A stretch of 48,843 nt of DNA from Gallionella sp. GTDB lineage: Bacteria; Pseudomonadota; Gammaproteobacteria; Burkholderiales; Gallionellaceae. Below the pieces are notes generated by a model. The model did no database searches and was not told the origin of the DNA. It saw nothing but the letters and a program-made list of their open reading frames with translations. Shown piece after piece: positions 36,104-44,982 of the stretch. Made by a program: the position numbers and the translations under genes. Position 1 is the first letter of the stretch, and each line of letters opens with the position of its first letter. Location of the stretch: the NCBI GenBank assembly GCA_023259035.1, contig JAHFRA010000021.1:1-48843 (forward strand). The letters are read 5' to 3'.

Positions 36104-37204
36104 TTATACGGGATAGATTGCCCCCAACAGGCACGGATGCCTCGCACCGGTGACCAGCGGCAGGTTGGCGGGCTTGCCGCGCAGGGTTTGTTGCGCCAGC
36201 CAAGCAAAGGCAATGGCTTCCAGATAGTCGCTATCCATACCGATATCGCCTGTTGTTTGCACAGTACAGTCGTGTAGCAAGACTGCGAGGCGGTTACGCA
36301 AAATTTGGTTGTGTGTGCCGCCACCGCATAGGTAAATTTCTGCTGCGCCGACACAATGTTTTTGGATGGCTTGAGCGATGGTTTGGCAAGTCAACTCCAG
36401 CAGTGTGGCCTGCACATTCTCGGCCCGTTCATCGCCTCGCAGCTTGCTGTGCAGCCACGCCATGTTGAACAGATCACGCCCACTGCTCTTTGGCGGTGGC
36501 AGGGCAAAAAATGGTTCGTCAAGCATCTGTTCCAGCAACGCGGACTGCGGTTTGCCGGATGCCGCCCATGTGCCGTTAGTATCAAATGGTGTGCCGTTAT
36601 GCTGTGCGCACCAAGCGTCCATCAGCAGATTGCCTGGCCCGCAGTCGAAGCCGGTAGTGGGGCGGTCCGGCGGCAAGTTGGTCAGGTTGCTGATGCCACC
36701 GATATTAACGATGACGCGATGAATGCAGGGATGGCGCAGCACTCGGTCGTGAAAGGCTGGAACCAGCGGCGCGCCTTGCCCTCCGGCAGCGATGTCGCGG
36801 CTGCGGAAGTCGCTGACCACGCTGATGCCGGTCAATTCGGCAAGCAATGCGGCATTGCCGATTTGCAGGGTATAGCCATGCTCCGGGCAATGGCGGACGG
36901 TCTGTCCATGGCAGCCGATGGCCTTGATTTTTGCGTCTGGTAAGTTTGCTGCGGCGAGCAATGCGTTGATTGCTGCGGCATAGAGCCGCGCCAGTTGATT
37001 ACCGGCCAGTTGCGTTCGATGCAGTTCGTTGTGGCCGGGCTGGTGTAACGCCAGCAGGTCGTTCTTCAACGCATCATCAAAGGGAGCGTAATGCTTGGCG
37101 ATCAACACGGGTGGCGTCTGTCCCAAGTCGACAAGGACGGCATCAATACCGTCCAGGCTGGTGCCGGACATCAGGCCAACATACAGTTCCGGCGAGTGTT
37201 GCAC
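36104..37204 (-). CDS. anmK: Anhydro-N-acetylmuramic acid kinase
   Basis: Phosphorylates 1,6-anhydroMurNAc while opening the ring, in recycling of peptidoglycan released by lytic transglycosylases such as the MltA encoded in this window. The 366-residue protein begins YVGLMSGTSLDGIDAVLVDL, has AIGCHGQTVRH, VVSDFRSRDIAAGGQGAPLVP, RVIVNIGGISNLTNLP and GFDCGPGNLLMDAW, and ends ITGAR-like (VTGARHPCLLGAIYPV). The M23 peptidase gene ends seven bases downstream of its start region on the same strand, so they are probably co-transcribed. Confidence 0.95.
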   Translation of the reverse strand: MQHSPELYVGLMSGTSLDGIDAVLVDLGQTPPVLIAKHYAPFDDALKNDLLALHQPGHNELHRTQLAGNQLARLYAAAINALLAAANLPDAKIKAIGCHGQTVRHCPEHGYTLQIGNAALLAELTGISVVSDFRSRDIAAGGQGAPLVPAFHDRVLRHPCIHRVIVNIGGISNLTNLPPDRPTTGFDCGPGNLLMDAWCAQHNGTPFDTNGTWAASGKPQSALLEQMLDEPFFALPPPKSSGRDLFNMAWLHSKLRGDERAENVQATLLELTCQTIAQAIQKHCVGAAEIYLCGGGTHNQILRNRLAVLLHDCTVQTTGDIGMDSDYLEAIAFAWLAQQTLRGKPANLPLVTGARHPCLLGAIYPV

Positions 37205-37211
37205 GCGATAT

Positions 37212-38525
37212 TTAGTCGAGCTTGGCGAGATTGGTATTGCGCAGCAGTTTCAGGCGCGTGACAAAGCTGTCGGCCATCGACTGAAACGCGACCTTGTTGG
37301 CCGCATCTATCGGTGTGGCATTCGGTAGCGCAACACGTAACGGATCACGTTGTTGCCCGTCAACCTTGAATTCATAGTGCAGGTGTGGGCCGCTGGCCAA
37401 ACCGGTCATGCCGACATAGCCGATAACGTCGCCCTGTATCACGCGTTGGCCGCGGTGCAGCCCTTTGGCGAAGCGCGATAAATGGCCATACACGGTGGCG
37501 AAATGACCCTGATGTTTGATCGTGATGAAGTTGCCATAACCGCCCTGCCTGCCGAAAGATGAGACTACCCCATCCGAAGTCGCTTTGACTTTGGTGCCGA
37601 TCGGGGCGGCAAAGTCCACGCCTCTGTGCGCGCGCCATTGTTGCAACACCGGATGAAAACGTGAGTTGCTGAAGCCCGAACTCACGCGCGAGAATTCGAT
37701 GGGTGAACGCAGGAAAGCCTTGCGCACGCTATTGCCTTCCGGGGTGTAATAGTCGCCGCGTTGTGCATCGCTTTGAAAATATACCGCGCGGTAGGTTTGT
37801 CCCTGATTGATGAACTCAGCGGCCTGAATTCGGCCGGTATGTACTAATGCGCCATCGCTGTAGGTCATTTCATACACCACGGTAAATTTGTCGCCTTTGC
37901 GCAAATCGTGGTGGAAATCGATGTCACCGCTAAAAATTTCGGTCAATTGATTGGCGGCAGCTTCCGGCATTCCGGCTGCGTCAGTAGCAGCATACAAATT
38001 GGATTTTATTTCGCCGGTACGCACAAATAGACGTTTTTCAAGATAGGCCGGCAACGCTTTATTTCTGAAGCTATCGCCCTGCCTTTCAATCACAATTTGC
38101 GCGCCGTTATCGCCCAGATAACGCATCGCAACGAGTCCGCCAGCCGCATTGGTCTCGGCTTGAACTTCCTTGCCGACAGCCAGCTTGCGGAACGATTCTG
38201 CTTCTCTGGCACTGCGCAGATAAGCGCTGGCAACGGTATCCTCTACATTTAAGCGGCGTAACAATTCGACAACAGTGTCGCCGCGTTGCACGCGTTCGTT
38301 GCGCCAGAAGCTGGCGATATCGATTGTCTTGGGGCCAACCTTGGGTAATATGATTTCTTCGATGGCAACCCTGGTAGAGATCAGACCAAGATCGCTTTGT
38401 GGTACCAAGCCGAAAGCGGTCACCACACATAGCAGCGGCATAGTGGACAGAGTGACGAACCAGCGCAGTTTTTTTCTGCTTTCTGGCATTTTACGTTCTT
38501 GGCCGGGCAAGTTTTGGGTTAACAT
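37212..38525 (-). CDS. M23 family peptidoglycan endopeptidase, MepM-like
   Basis: A 437-residue envelope protein with one N-terminal membrane anchor (WFVTLSTMPLLCVVTAFGLV, about 25-44). An OapA/LysM-like region follows (about 75-150, RGDTVVELLRRLNVED), and the C-terminal M23 domain has the LytM zinc motifs HRGVDFAAPIGTKV (H, D) and SGPHLHYEF (HxH). All three ligands are present, so it should be an active DD-endopeptidase. ATG 38525 has AAGGA upstream; the longer frame to 39014 overlaps tyrS and is not conserved-looking. Its neighbour anmK recycles cell-wall fragments. Confidence 0.93.
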   Translation of the reverse strand: MLTQNLPGQERKMPESRKKLRWFVTLSTMPLLCVVTAFGLVPQSDLGLISTRVAIEEIILPKVGPKTIDIASFWRNERVQRGDTVVELLRRLNVEDTVASAYLRSAREAESFRKLAVGKEVQAETNAAGGLVAMRYLGDNGAQIVIERQGDSFRNKALPAYLEKRLFVRTGEIKSNLYAATDAAGMPEAAANQLTEIFSGDIDFHHDLRKGDKFTVVYEMTYSDGALVHTGRIQAAEFINQGQTYRAVYFQSDAQRGDYYTPEGNSVRKAFLRSPIEFSRVSSGFSNSRFHPVLQQWRAHRGVDFAAPIGTKVKATSDGVVSSFGRQGGYGNFITIKHQGHFATVYGHLSRFAKGLHRGQRVIQGDVIGYVGMTGLASGPHLHYEFKVDGQQRDPLRVALPNATPIDAANKVAFQSMADSFVTRLKLLRNTNLAKLD

Positions 38526-38730
38526 TTGCGATTCCTTGACTTTCTTTGCTTTATTTTGGCAGCGTGTTGTGTTTTTGATTGGTGCGCACTTTACCAGAAA
38601 GGGACATCCCCTCAAAACCCAACTGATGGGTGGCTGGCAAAAAAATCGAGTGGCAAAACACAACTGATGAGAGGTTGAAAAGCAAAAATGAACGGTAATT
38701 TGGTTTTTTGAACTTAAATTGATAATTAAC

Positions 38731-39951
38731 ATGACCGAAATGACTGCCCCGGAAAAAACACTGGCCGACGCGCTGGCACAGATCAAGCGCGGCGCACATG
38801 AATTGCTGCTTGAAGACGAGTTGAAACAGAAGCTCGCGCAAGGCCGCCCGTTGCGCATCAAGGCAGGCTTCGACCCGACCGCGCCGGATTTGCACATCGG
38901 GCATACCGTGCTGCTCAACAAAATGCGCCAATTGCAGGATTTGGGACACCACGCGCTGTTCCTGATCGGCGATTTCACCGGCATGATCGGCGACCCGACC
39001 GGCAAAAACACCACCCGCCCGCCGCTGTCGCGCGAGCAAGTGCTGGAAAACGCCCAGTCCTACCGCGACCAGGTGTTCAAGGTGCTCGACCCGGACAAGA
39101 CCGAGGTCGTGTTCAACTCCACCTGGATGGATAAATTCAGCGCGGTGGACTTGATCAAACTTGCGGCCACCCACACCGTGGCGCGCATGCTGGAGCGCGA
39201 CGATTTCGGCAAGCGCTACAAGAGCAACCAGCCGATCGCCATCCATGAATTCATCTACCCGCTGGTGCAGGGCTATGACTCCGTGGCGCTCAAGGCGGAT
39301 ATCGAGCTGGGCGGTACCGACCAGAAATTCAATCTGCTGATGGGGCGCGAGCTGCAAAAACATTACGGGCAACCGCCGCAGTGCGTGCTCACGATGCCGC
39401 TGCTGGAAGGGCTGGACGGCGTGAATAAAATGTCCAAGTCGCTGGGCAATTATGTCGGTATCACCGATAAACCGCAGGACATGTTCGGCAAGCTGATGTC
39501 GATTTCCGATACGCTGATGTGGCGCTATCTGGAATTGCTGTCGTTCCGCAGCATGAGTGAAATCACCGGCTGGCGCGAAGAAGTGTCCGCCGGGCGCAAT
39601 CCGCGCGACATCAAGGTATTGCTGGCGCAGGAAATCGTGGCACGTTTCCATTCGCAACAGGCCGCCGAAGCCGCGTTAACGGAATTTGGGGCGCGCTTCC
39701 GCCAAGGCGTGCTGCCGGACGATATGCCGGAAATCGCCGTCGCCAGCGCGAACGGACACATCGGCATCGCCCAACTGCTCAAACAGGCCGGGCTGGTTCC
39801 CAGCACCTCCGAAGCGCTGCGCATGATCGAGCAGGGCGGGGTCAAACTCGACGGCGAAAAGGTCAGCGACAAAGCCCTGCAACTCAAAGCGGGCGCGGTC
39901 GTCGTCGCGCAAGTCGGCAAGCGCAAGTTCGGGCGGGTTAGCGTGAGCTGA
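38731..39951 (+). CDS. tyrS: Tyrosyl-tRNA synthetase
   Basis: Class I synthetase charging tRNA-Tyr. The chain of about 406 residues is the TyrRS type with LHIGHTVLL (HIGH motif), [24 protein letters not shown] and [13 protein letters not shown] (KMSKS with second lysine). The C-terminal S4 domain has [23 protein letters not shown] 38731 is chosen; ATG 38740 nine bases on is equally possible. It is divergent from the M23 peptidase gene; the 205-base gap holds two copies of a CAACTGATG-containing motif but no clear promoter. Confidence 0.95.
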   Translation: MTEMTAPEKTLADALAQIKRGAHELLLEDELKQKLAQGRPLRIKAGFDPTAPDLHIGHTVLLNKMRQLQDLGHHALFLIGDFTGMIGDPTGKNTTRPPLSREQVLENAQSYRDQVFKVLDPDKTEVVFNSTWMDKFSAVDLIKLAATHTVARMLERDDFGKRYKSNQPIAIHEFIYPLVQGYDSVALKADIELGGTDQKFNLLMGRELQKHYGQPPQCVLTMPLLEGLDGVNKMSKSLGNYVGITDKPQDMFGKLMSISDTLMWRYLELLSFRSMSEITGWREEVSAGRNPRDIKVLLAQEIVARFHSQQAAEAALTEFGARFRQGVLPDDMPEIAVASANGHIGIAQLLKQAGLVPSTSEALRMIEQGGVKLDGEKVSDKALQLKAGAVVVAQVGKRKFGRVSVS

Positions 39952-40085
39952 TTGCGAGTATTCAGGATGGGGCGTTGAATGAAACATCTGAAGCCTCATA
40001 AACCGCATTGCTAATGAGTTGAACCGGTGTATGCCTCATACCAACCTGTCTGGACAGGAAGATTGATGGGCGATATAGTCAAGCC

Positions 40086-40337
40086 ATGTTCAGCAACCGC
40101 TTTCAGCGCCTTGTAGTCATTTCCGCCCATGCAAAAATACGCATGATGGAACGCAACATCAGCGAAGCGATACTGCTCGAGGTTATCGATTTGGGCGAGA
40201 CGCGTTACAAGGACGCGACCCATCTGTGGGCGTTCAAGGAATTCCCGGCACGGCATGACAACCTGTTATGCGCAGTGCTGGTGTTGGAAGATTGCGTGGT
40301 CGTTAAAACGGTCATGCACCATTTCGCGATTTTGTAG
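40086..40337 (+). CDS. DUF4258 family protein, toxin-like
   Basis: An 83-residue protein of the DUF4258 type, a fold thought to be related to RelE-like or BECR RNases. The pattern SAHAKIRMMERNISEAILLEV, then DLGETRYKD, LLCAVLVLEDCVVVKTVMHH fits the family; the conserved His and Arg of SAHAxxRMxER are present. It is followed after nine bases by a DUF2283 gene, the common partner. Together they resemble a type II toxin-antitoxin pair, which is inferred from pairing and size. Confidence 0.75.
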   Translation: MFSNRFQRLVVISAHAKIRMMERNISEAILLEVIDLGETRYKDATHLWAFKEFPARHDNLLCAVLVLEDCVVVKTVMHHFAIL

Positions 40338-40346
40338 GAGGTTGTC

Positions 40347-40544
40347 ATGCACACCACTTATTTCGATGAAGACGACATTCTTGTCATCCGGCTTTCGGAC
40401 AAACCGATAACCCGCGAAGTGTCGCAGAATTGGAATACGCATATCAGCTACGCCGAAGACGGCAGCATGGTTGAGGTAGTGCTGCTGGAGGCTCGCGTCA
40501 ACGGGGCTTACCCGCTGGAAGTTCAACATGCACGGGCTGCTTGA
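40347..40544 (+). CDS. DUF2283 family protein, probable antitoxin
   Basis: A 65-residue DUF2283-type protein with the standard opening YFDEDDILVIRLSDKPITRE and then ISYAEDGSMVEVVLLEA. Such proteins usually sit directly behind DUF4258 genes, as here, and are presumed antitoxins. AGGAGG lies before its ATG. The order is toxin first. Confidence 0.8.
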   Translation: MHTTYFDEDDILVIRLSDKPITREVSQNWNTHISYAEDGSMVEVVLLEARVNGAYPLEVQHARAA

Positions 40545-40604
40545 AATAAAGCGAAGCTACTCCTTCGCTTTCATCAAACCATCCAGCGCCGCGACGAAGA
40601 GATT

Positions 40605-40751
40605 GTGAGAGTTTTTGATGATAATCGACGTTCCACCGCGTTCCTTGAGCTTGCCGCGATTCATTTCCACGGCTTGCTGACACCGGAAGAGTTCCAGCGT
40701 TTCAGCCCGGAAACCCGCAGTGTATTATCCGCAGCTTGCGAAAAACGCTAA
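40605..40751 (+). CDS. Possible 48-residue protein or gene remnant upstream of the MmeI-type gene
   Basis: A short frame from GTG 40605 to TAA 40751 reads RVFDDNRRSTAFLELAAIHF then HGLLTPEEFQRFSPETRSVL. Its codon use and acidic/helical pattern look protein-like, and the frame continues open upstream to about 40549 without an ATG. It ends 10 bases before the ATG of the MmeI-type gene. It may be the tail of a lost gene, or a small leader gene in the same operon. No family recognised. Confidence 0.3.
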   Translation: MRVFDDNRRSTAFLELAAIHFHGLLTPEEFQRFSPETRSVLSAACEKR

Positions 40752-40761
40752 GCAGGATGCG

Positions 40762-43758
40762 ATGACTCCCAAAGAATTTATCGGCAAATGGCGCGACAAT
40801 CCGCTCAAAGAGCGCGCCAGTTATCAGCTCCATTTTATCGACCTGTGCGCCTTGATCGGCGCGCCGCATCCTTCCCCGTCCAGCCACGAAACCTATTGCT
40901 TCGAGCGCGGCGCGACCCGCACCGGAGCCGGGCAAGGCTGGGCGGATGTGTGGAAGCAAGGCTTTTTCGCGTTTGAGTACAAAGCCGCGCGGCGCAATCT
41001 CGCCGAAGCGCTGAAACAGTTAATGACCTACGCGCTGGCGTTGGACAACCCTCCGTTGCTGGTGGTGTGCGACACCAACATTATCGAAATCCACACCCAC
41101 TTCACCAACGCGCCCAGCGAAGTTCACACGATTTTGCTGGAAGATATCGGGCAACAAGCCAACCTCGACAAATTGCGCTGGCTATTCACCGACCCCGACA
41201 AATTCCATCCCGACCGCACCATTACGCAGATCACCGAAGAAGCCGCCGGAAAGTTTGCCGCCCTCGCGCAATCGTTAAACACCAGAGGCCACGCCCAACA
41301 GTCTGTGGCGCATTTCCTCAATCAATGCCTGTTCTGCCTGTTTGCCGAAGATGCCGAACTGCTGCCGGGCAAGCTGTTCGAACGCCTGCTGGACAAGAGC
41401 CAGACTGACCCGGCCAAACTTTCTACACGCCTCGAAGAATTGTTCAATGCCATGCGCAAGGGCGGCGACTTCGCGCTGGAAGATATTTACTGGTTCAACG
41501 GCGGCTTGTTCGAAGACATCGAAGTGCTGCCGCTCGAAGCCCCTGAAATTAAAATTCTGCACGAAGCATCCAAACTCGATTGGAGCGGCATCGAACCGTC
41601 GATCTTCGGCACGCTGTTCGAGCGCGGCCTCGACCCCGCGAAACGCTCCCAGCTCGGCGCAAACTTCACCGACGCGCAATCCATCATGCGCATCATCAAT
41701 CCCGTGATTGTCGAGCCGCTCACGGCGGAATGGGAAACCGCCCGCGCCAAGATTGCCGGCATCATCGCCAAGCGCAAAAAGAGCGGCGACAAAGCCGAGC
41801 GCGAAGCGCAAGCCGTGTTTATCGCCTATCTCGAACGGCTCAAGAATTTCAAAGTGCTCGACCCCGCCTGCGGCAGCGGCAACTTTCTCTACCTTGCTTT
41901 GCGCGCGTTAAAAGACCTCGAACACCGCGCCAACCTCGATGCCGAAGCGCTGGGGCTGCAACGGCAAATCACCATCGAATGCTCGCCCGCCAATGTGCTG
42001 GGCATCGAGATCAACCCCTACGCCGCCGAACTGGCGCGCGTGACGGTGTGGATCGGTGAAATCCAGTGGATGCTGAAAAACGGCTACCCGATCCGCAAGA
42101 ACCCGATTCTGCAACCGCTCGACCACATCGAGAACCGCGATGCCCTGCTTGAAATCCCCCCTAGCCCCCCTTTTTCAAAGTGGGGAACAGAAGGCGTAGC
42201 GCTACCGGTCTCCCCCTTTGAAAAATGGGAATTGAGGGGGATTTCCGAAGCCCACTGGCCCACTGTCGATGCCATCATCGGCAACCCGCCTTTCTTGGGT
42301 GGTAGCAAAATGCGCGGCGAGTTGGGCGATGACTACACCGAAGCCCTGCGCAAATGCCTCGCAGACCGCGTTCCGGGCGGTGCGGATTTGGTCACCTACT
42401 GGTTCGAGAAAGCACGGGCGCAGATCGAAAAAGGCGAATGCCAACGCGCCGGATTGGTTGCCACCAACTCGATACGCGGCGGAGCCAATCAGCAAGTGCT
42501 GGCGCGCATCTGCGGCACCTCCAAAATCTTCAATGCGTGGAGCGATGAGGAATGGATCAACGAAGGTGCAGCGGTGCGAGTCTCGCTGGTGTGCTTCGGC
42601 GAAATCCCCCCTAGCCCCCCTTTTACAAAGGGGGGTATGGATGGTGTGGCGGAAGAAACTTCCCCCTTTGTAAAAGGGGGATTGAGGGGGATTTATCTTA
42701 ACGGCCAGCCCGTTGCTACCATCCACGCCGACCTAACCGCAGGCGATGGACTGAATTTGACGCAAGCACAACCACTCAATAAAAATGCCGGGGTTAGCTT
42801 TCAGGGGCCCTCAAAGAAGGGTAGTTTTGATGTTACTGGCGAGTTGGCGCGGTCATGGCTTAGGCTACCTAACCCCAATGGGCGTTCAAACAAGGATGTT
42901 GTGAAACCATGGCAAAATGGCCGCGACATAGTCCAGTCAGCGCGCGACATGTGGATAATTGATTTTGGAACTTCCATGCAGGAAGATGATGCGGCGCTAT
43001 ACGAAGCCCCATTCCAATATGCCCAAGAGCATGTCAAACCAGAGCGCGCAAAGAACAACCGTGAGGCCTACCGCAAATACTGGTGGCGACATGCCGAAGC
43101 GCGTGTTGCCATGCGTGAAGCTCTGGTTGGATTGCCTCGATACATTGCCACGGTTCGAGTTTCCAAGCATCGTATCTTCATCTGGGCGAATGCCGCGATA
43201 CTTCCCGATGACAGTCTTATTGTTATTACCCGTTCCGATGACACGACCTTCGGCATCCTTCATTCCCGTTTTCATGAACTATGGGCGTTGCGTCTCGGCA
43301 CCAGTCTGGAAGATCGACCACGCTACACTCCAACTACTACCTTCGAAACTTTTCCATTTCCCGAAGGATTGACGCCCAACCTCGCATTAGCCGATTACAC
43401 CAACTCATCCGCCGCCGAGATTGCCGCCGCCGCACAGAAGCTGAACGAACTGCGCGACAACTGGCTCAACCCAGCCGAGTGGACGGATTGGGTGCGCACA
43501 CCCGAAGAAGAAAAAGCAGGCTACCCGTTGCGTCCCGTGACCAAGGATGTCGGATTGAAATCCGACCTACAAAAACGCACCCTGACCAACCTCTATAACG
43601 CCCGCCCCGCTTGGTTGGACAACGCCCATAAAACGCTGGATGCAGCCGTCGCCAAGGCGTACGGCTGGAATGACTACACGCCGGAAATGCCGGACGAAGA
43701 AATCTTGCGGCGCTTGCTGGTGTTGAATTTGGTACGGTCTTCAGGTGATGAATCCTGA
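40762..43758 (+). CDS. MmeI-like type II (IIL/IIG) restriction-modification enzyme
   Basis: A single chain of 998 residues that should both methylate and cut DNA. The N-terminus (FIGKWRDNPLKERASYQLHF, then IDLCALIG) and GWADVWKQGFFAFEYK match the MmeI nuclease domain; the PD-ExK residues Asp62, Glu72 and Lys74 are intact. A helical linker follows, then the adenine methyltransferase with motif I DPACGSGNFLY (from residue 367) and motif IV NPPF (508-511), then a target-recognition region and helical C-terminus. It contains two copies of a 31-codon palindromic insertion (near residues 464-494 and 614-644), one inside the methyltransferase region just before NPPF. Typical MmeI relatives are about 920 residues, which fits two inserts. 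ATG 40762 is chosen because similarity starts there. It leads a five-gene operon. Confidence 0.88.
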   Translation: MTPKEFIGKWRDNPLKERASYQLHFIDLCALIGAPHPSPSSHETYCFERGATRTGAGQGWADVWKQGFFAFEYKAARRNLAEALKQLMTYALALDNPPLLVVCDTNIIEIHTHFTNAPSEVHTILLEDIGQQANLDKLRWLFTDPDKFHPDRTITQITEEAAGKFAALAQSLNTRGHAQQSVAHFLNQCLFCLFAEDAELLPGKLFERLLDKSQTDPAKLSTRLEELFNAMRKGGDFALEDIYWFNGGLFEDIEVLPLEAPEIKILHEASKLDWSGIEPSIFGTLFERGLDPAKRSQLGANFTDAQSIMRIINPVIVEPLTAEWETARAKIAGIIAKRKKSGDKAEREAQAVFIAYLERLKNFKVLDPACGSGNFLYLALRALKDLEHRANLDAEALGLQRQITIECSPANVLGIEINPYAAELARVTVWIGEIQWMLKNGYPIRKNPILQPLDHIENRDALLEIPPSPPFSKWGTEGVALPVSPFEKWELRGISEAHWPTVDAIIGNPPFLGGSKMRGELGDDYTEALRKCLADRVPGGADLVTYWFEKARAQIEKGECQRAGLVATNSIRGGANQQVLARICGTSKIFNAWSDEEWINEGAAVRVSLVCFGEIPPSPPFTKGGMDGVAEETSPFVKGGLRGIYLNGQPVATIHADLTAGDGLNLTQAQPLNKNAGVSFQGPSKKGSFDVTGELARSWLRLPNPNGRSNKDVVKPWQNGRDIVQSARDMWIIDFGTSMQEDDAALYEAPFQYAQEHVKPERAKNNREAYRKYWWRHAEARVAMREALVGLPRYIATVRVSKHRIFIWANAAILPDDSLIVITRSDDTTFGILHSRFHELWALRLGTSLEDRPRYTPTTTFETFPFPEGLTPNLALADYTNSSAAEIAAAAQKLNELRDNWLNPAEWTDWVRTPEEEKAGYPLRPVTKDVGLKSDLQKRTLTNLYNARPAWLDNAHKTLDAAVAKAYGWNDYTPEMPDEEILRRLLVLNLVRSSGDES
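42152..42244. repeat. In-frame 93-bp palindromic element, copy A
   Basis: Begins AAATCCCCCCTAGCCCCCC and ends with GAATTGAGGGGGATTT, inverted to each other. Read in the host frame it gives EIPPSPPFSKWG ... SPFEKWELRGI. Same length and same frame as copy B 450 bases downstream, and same ends as the element in aceF. Confidence 0.85.
42602..42694. repeat. In-frame 93-bp palindromic element, copy B
   Basis: Begins AAATCCCCCCTAGCCCCCC, then TTTTACAAAGGGGGG, and ends CCCCCTTTGTAAAAGGGGG followed by ATTGAGGGGGATTT. The encoded peptide is EIPPSPPFTKGG ... SPFVKGGLRGI. The arms are closer to a perfect palindrome than in copy A, suggesting a younger insertion or the less-mutated copy. Confidence 0.88.
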
Positions 43759-44440
43759 GTTAGAGCGCCATATCGCCCATATTGAAGGGCTTACTGATCT
43801 GCATCTTTCCATGCTGAAAGACACTTTGTTGGCAGATTCAGGAAAGATGTATTTGCTCGACATACTTGCAGCTGCGACAGTTAAGCGTTCAATGTCACTG
43901 TGTTCTGGATTCTCCAGTCTTGTTCGTGCTCAAAATTATGTTTGTGCAGCTTCATTACTTCGACTTCAGCTTGATAGTTGTCTCAGGTTTTTTTCTGCTT
44001 TTATTGTGGATAAGCCGCATCAGTTGGCCCACGAGGTATTGCAGGGGAAGCCAATAAACAAGATGAAGGATAAGAGTGGAAAGTTGATGACGGATCGGTA
44101 TCTGGTGGAGACGCTTGGAAAGAAATACGTATGGGTGCCAAGAGTTTATAAGGCAACCTCCGGCTTTATTCATCTTTCTGACAAGCACATATATACCGTG
44201 CTAACGCCAAGCGATGAAAATGGGCATGTATCGCTCAACGTAGGCGCGAAAGACGATGAAATTCCAGTAGAACTTTGGATTGAGTTGGCGGCTGGTTTTT
44301 TGGCTTCAACGGATGCACTTTTTGAATATCTCGGTGGTTGGAAGCATACAAAAACCATTTTTGCGAACGATGCCAAAGAAACACATGTGAGCGGTAGCAC
44401 GCGCAGGGCGCAATCGTTATTGCGCCGAATGGAACAATAA
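43748..44440 (+). CDS. Uncharacterised protein 2 of the MmeI-type operon
   Basis: I do not recognise this protein of 230 residues with confidence. It is soluble and mostly helical. The segment LVRAQNYVCAASLLRLQLDS, then CLRFFSAFIVD resembles DUF5677-type proteins, where a repeated AxxLLRxxxE/D helix is typical. A GFIHLSDKHIY segment follows in the middle. Its start overlaps the last 11 bases of the restriction-methylation gene, so it is translated with it. Codon use is more AT-rich than in the genes left of 40 kb, hinting at transfer. Confidence 0.65.
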   Translation: MNPELERHIAHIEGLTDLHLSMLKDTLLADSGKMYLLDILAAATVKRSMSLCSGFSSLVRAQNYVCAASLLRLQLDSCLRFFSAFIVDKPHQLAHEVLQGKPINKMKDKSGKLMTDRYLVETLGKKYVWVPRVYKATSGFIHLSDKHIYTVLTPSDENGHVSLNVGAKDDEIPVELWIELAAGFLASTDALFEYLGGWKHTKTIFANDAKETHVSGSTRRAQSLLRRMEQ

Positions 44441-44457
44441 GAATTCGCGGAGAGACG

Positions 44458-44982
44458 ATGACACCCATTGCGCTACGCAAATTGCAGACAACCAGTGAGT
44501 TGCTGCAACAGGGGCTGGAAATCAAGCCCGGAACATTGAATGTCTTGCAGCAGGAGCTTGATGATGTGGCCGCAAGGCGCAATTTCCTGCTGCTTCTGTT
44601 ACATGAGGCAAATCAAGAGTTGCCTCATGTTCCGCTGGTACTTTGCTACTTCAGCGAAGTGAATGAGTTGGCTCAGAGTTTGAATTCGCCTTTGAGTACG
44701 GATAAGTTGAAAGTCATGGCAGACAGGATACATGCGATACAGCCTTGCCATAAGAAGCTCTATGTTCATGCGACAAGAAGGCGTGTCCAGTATGTCGATC
44801 TATACTTCCTAGAAATGCTGGTTCAGGGGCTGACCGAAGATAGAAGAGGACGCCACTTTTATTGTCTGGAGGCTGCGAAATTGTTTGTATTCGATTACGT
44901 CGATATGCGCTATCGAGTTGGCGATAAAGCACTGCCCCATTGGAATGCAATCGTTGAGTATTGGCAGAGGCAGCCATGCTGA
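44458..44982 (+). CDS. Uncharacterised protein 3 of the MmeI-type operon
   Basis: A 174-residue, mostly helical, soluble protein that I cannot place. Visible points are a leucine-rich helix (RRNFLLLLLHEANQELP), a basic patch (HKKLYVHATRRRVQYVD) and an aromatic C-terminus (PHWNAIVEYWQRQ). It starts 17 bases after the previous gene, with GGAGAG before the ATG, and its stop overlaps the next start by seven bases. Close packing says it works with its neighbours. Confidence 0.65.
   Translation: MTPIALRKLQTTSELLQQGLEIKPGTLNVLQQELDDVAARRNFLLLLLHEANQELPHVPLVLCYFSEVNELAQSLNSPLSTDKLKVMADRIHAIQPCHKKLYVHATRRRVQYVDLYFLEMLVQGLTEDRRGRHFYCLEAAKLFVFDYVDMRYRVGDKALPHWNAIVEYWQRQPC

Noticed and set aside
38526..39014. 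N-terminal extension of the M23 peptidase gene
   Set aside because: It runs antisense into tyrS and the proper signal anchor starts at 38525 with its own ribosome site.
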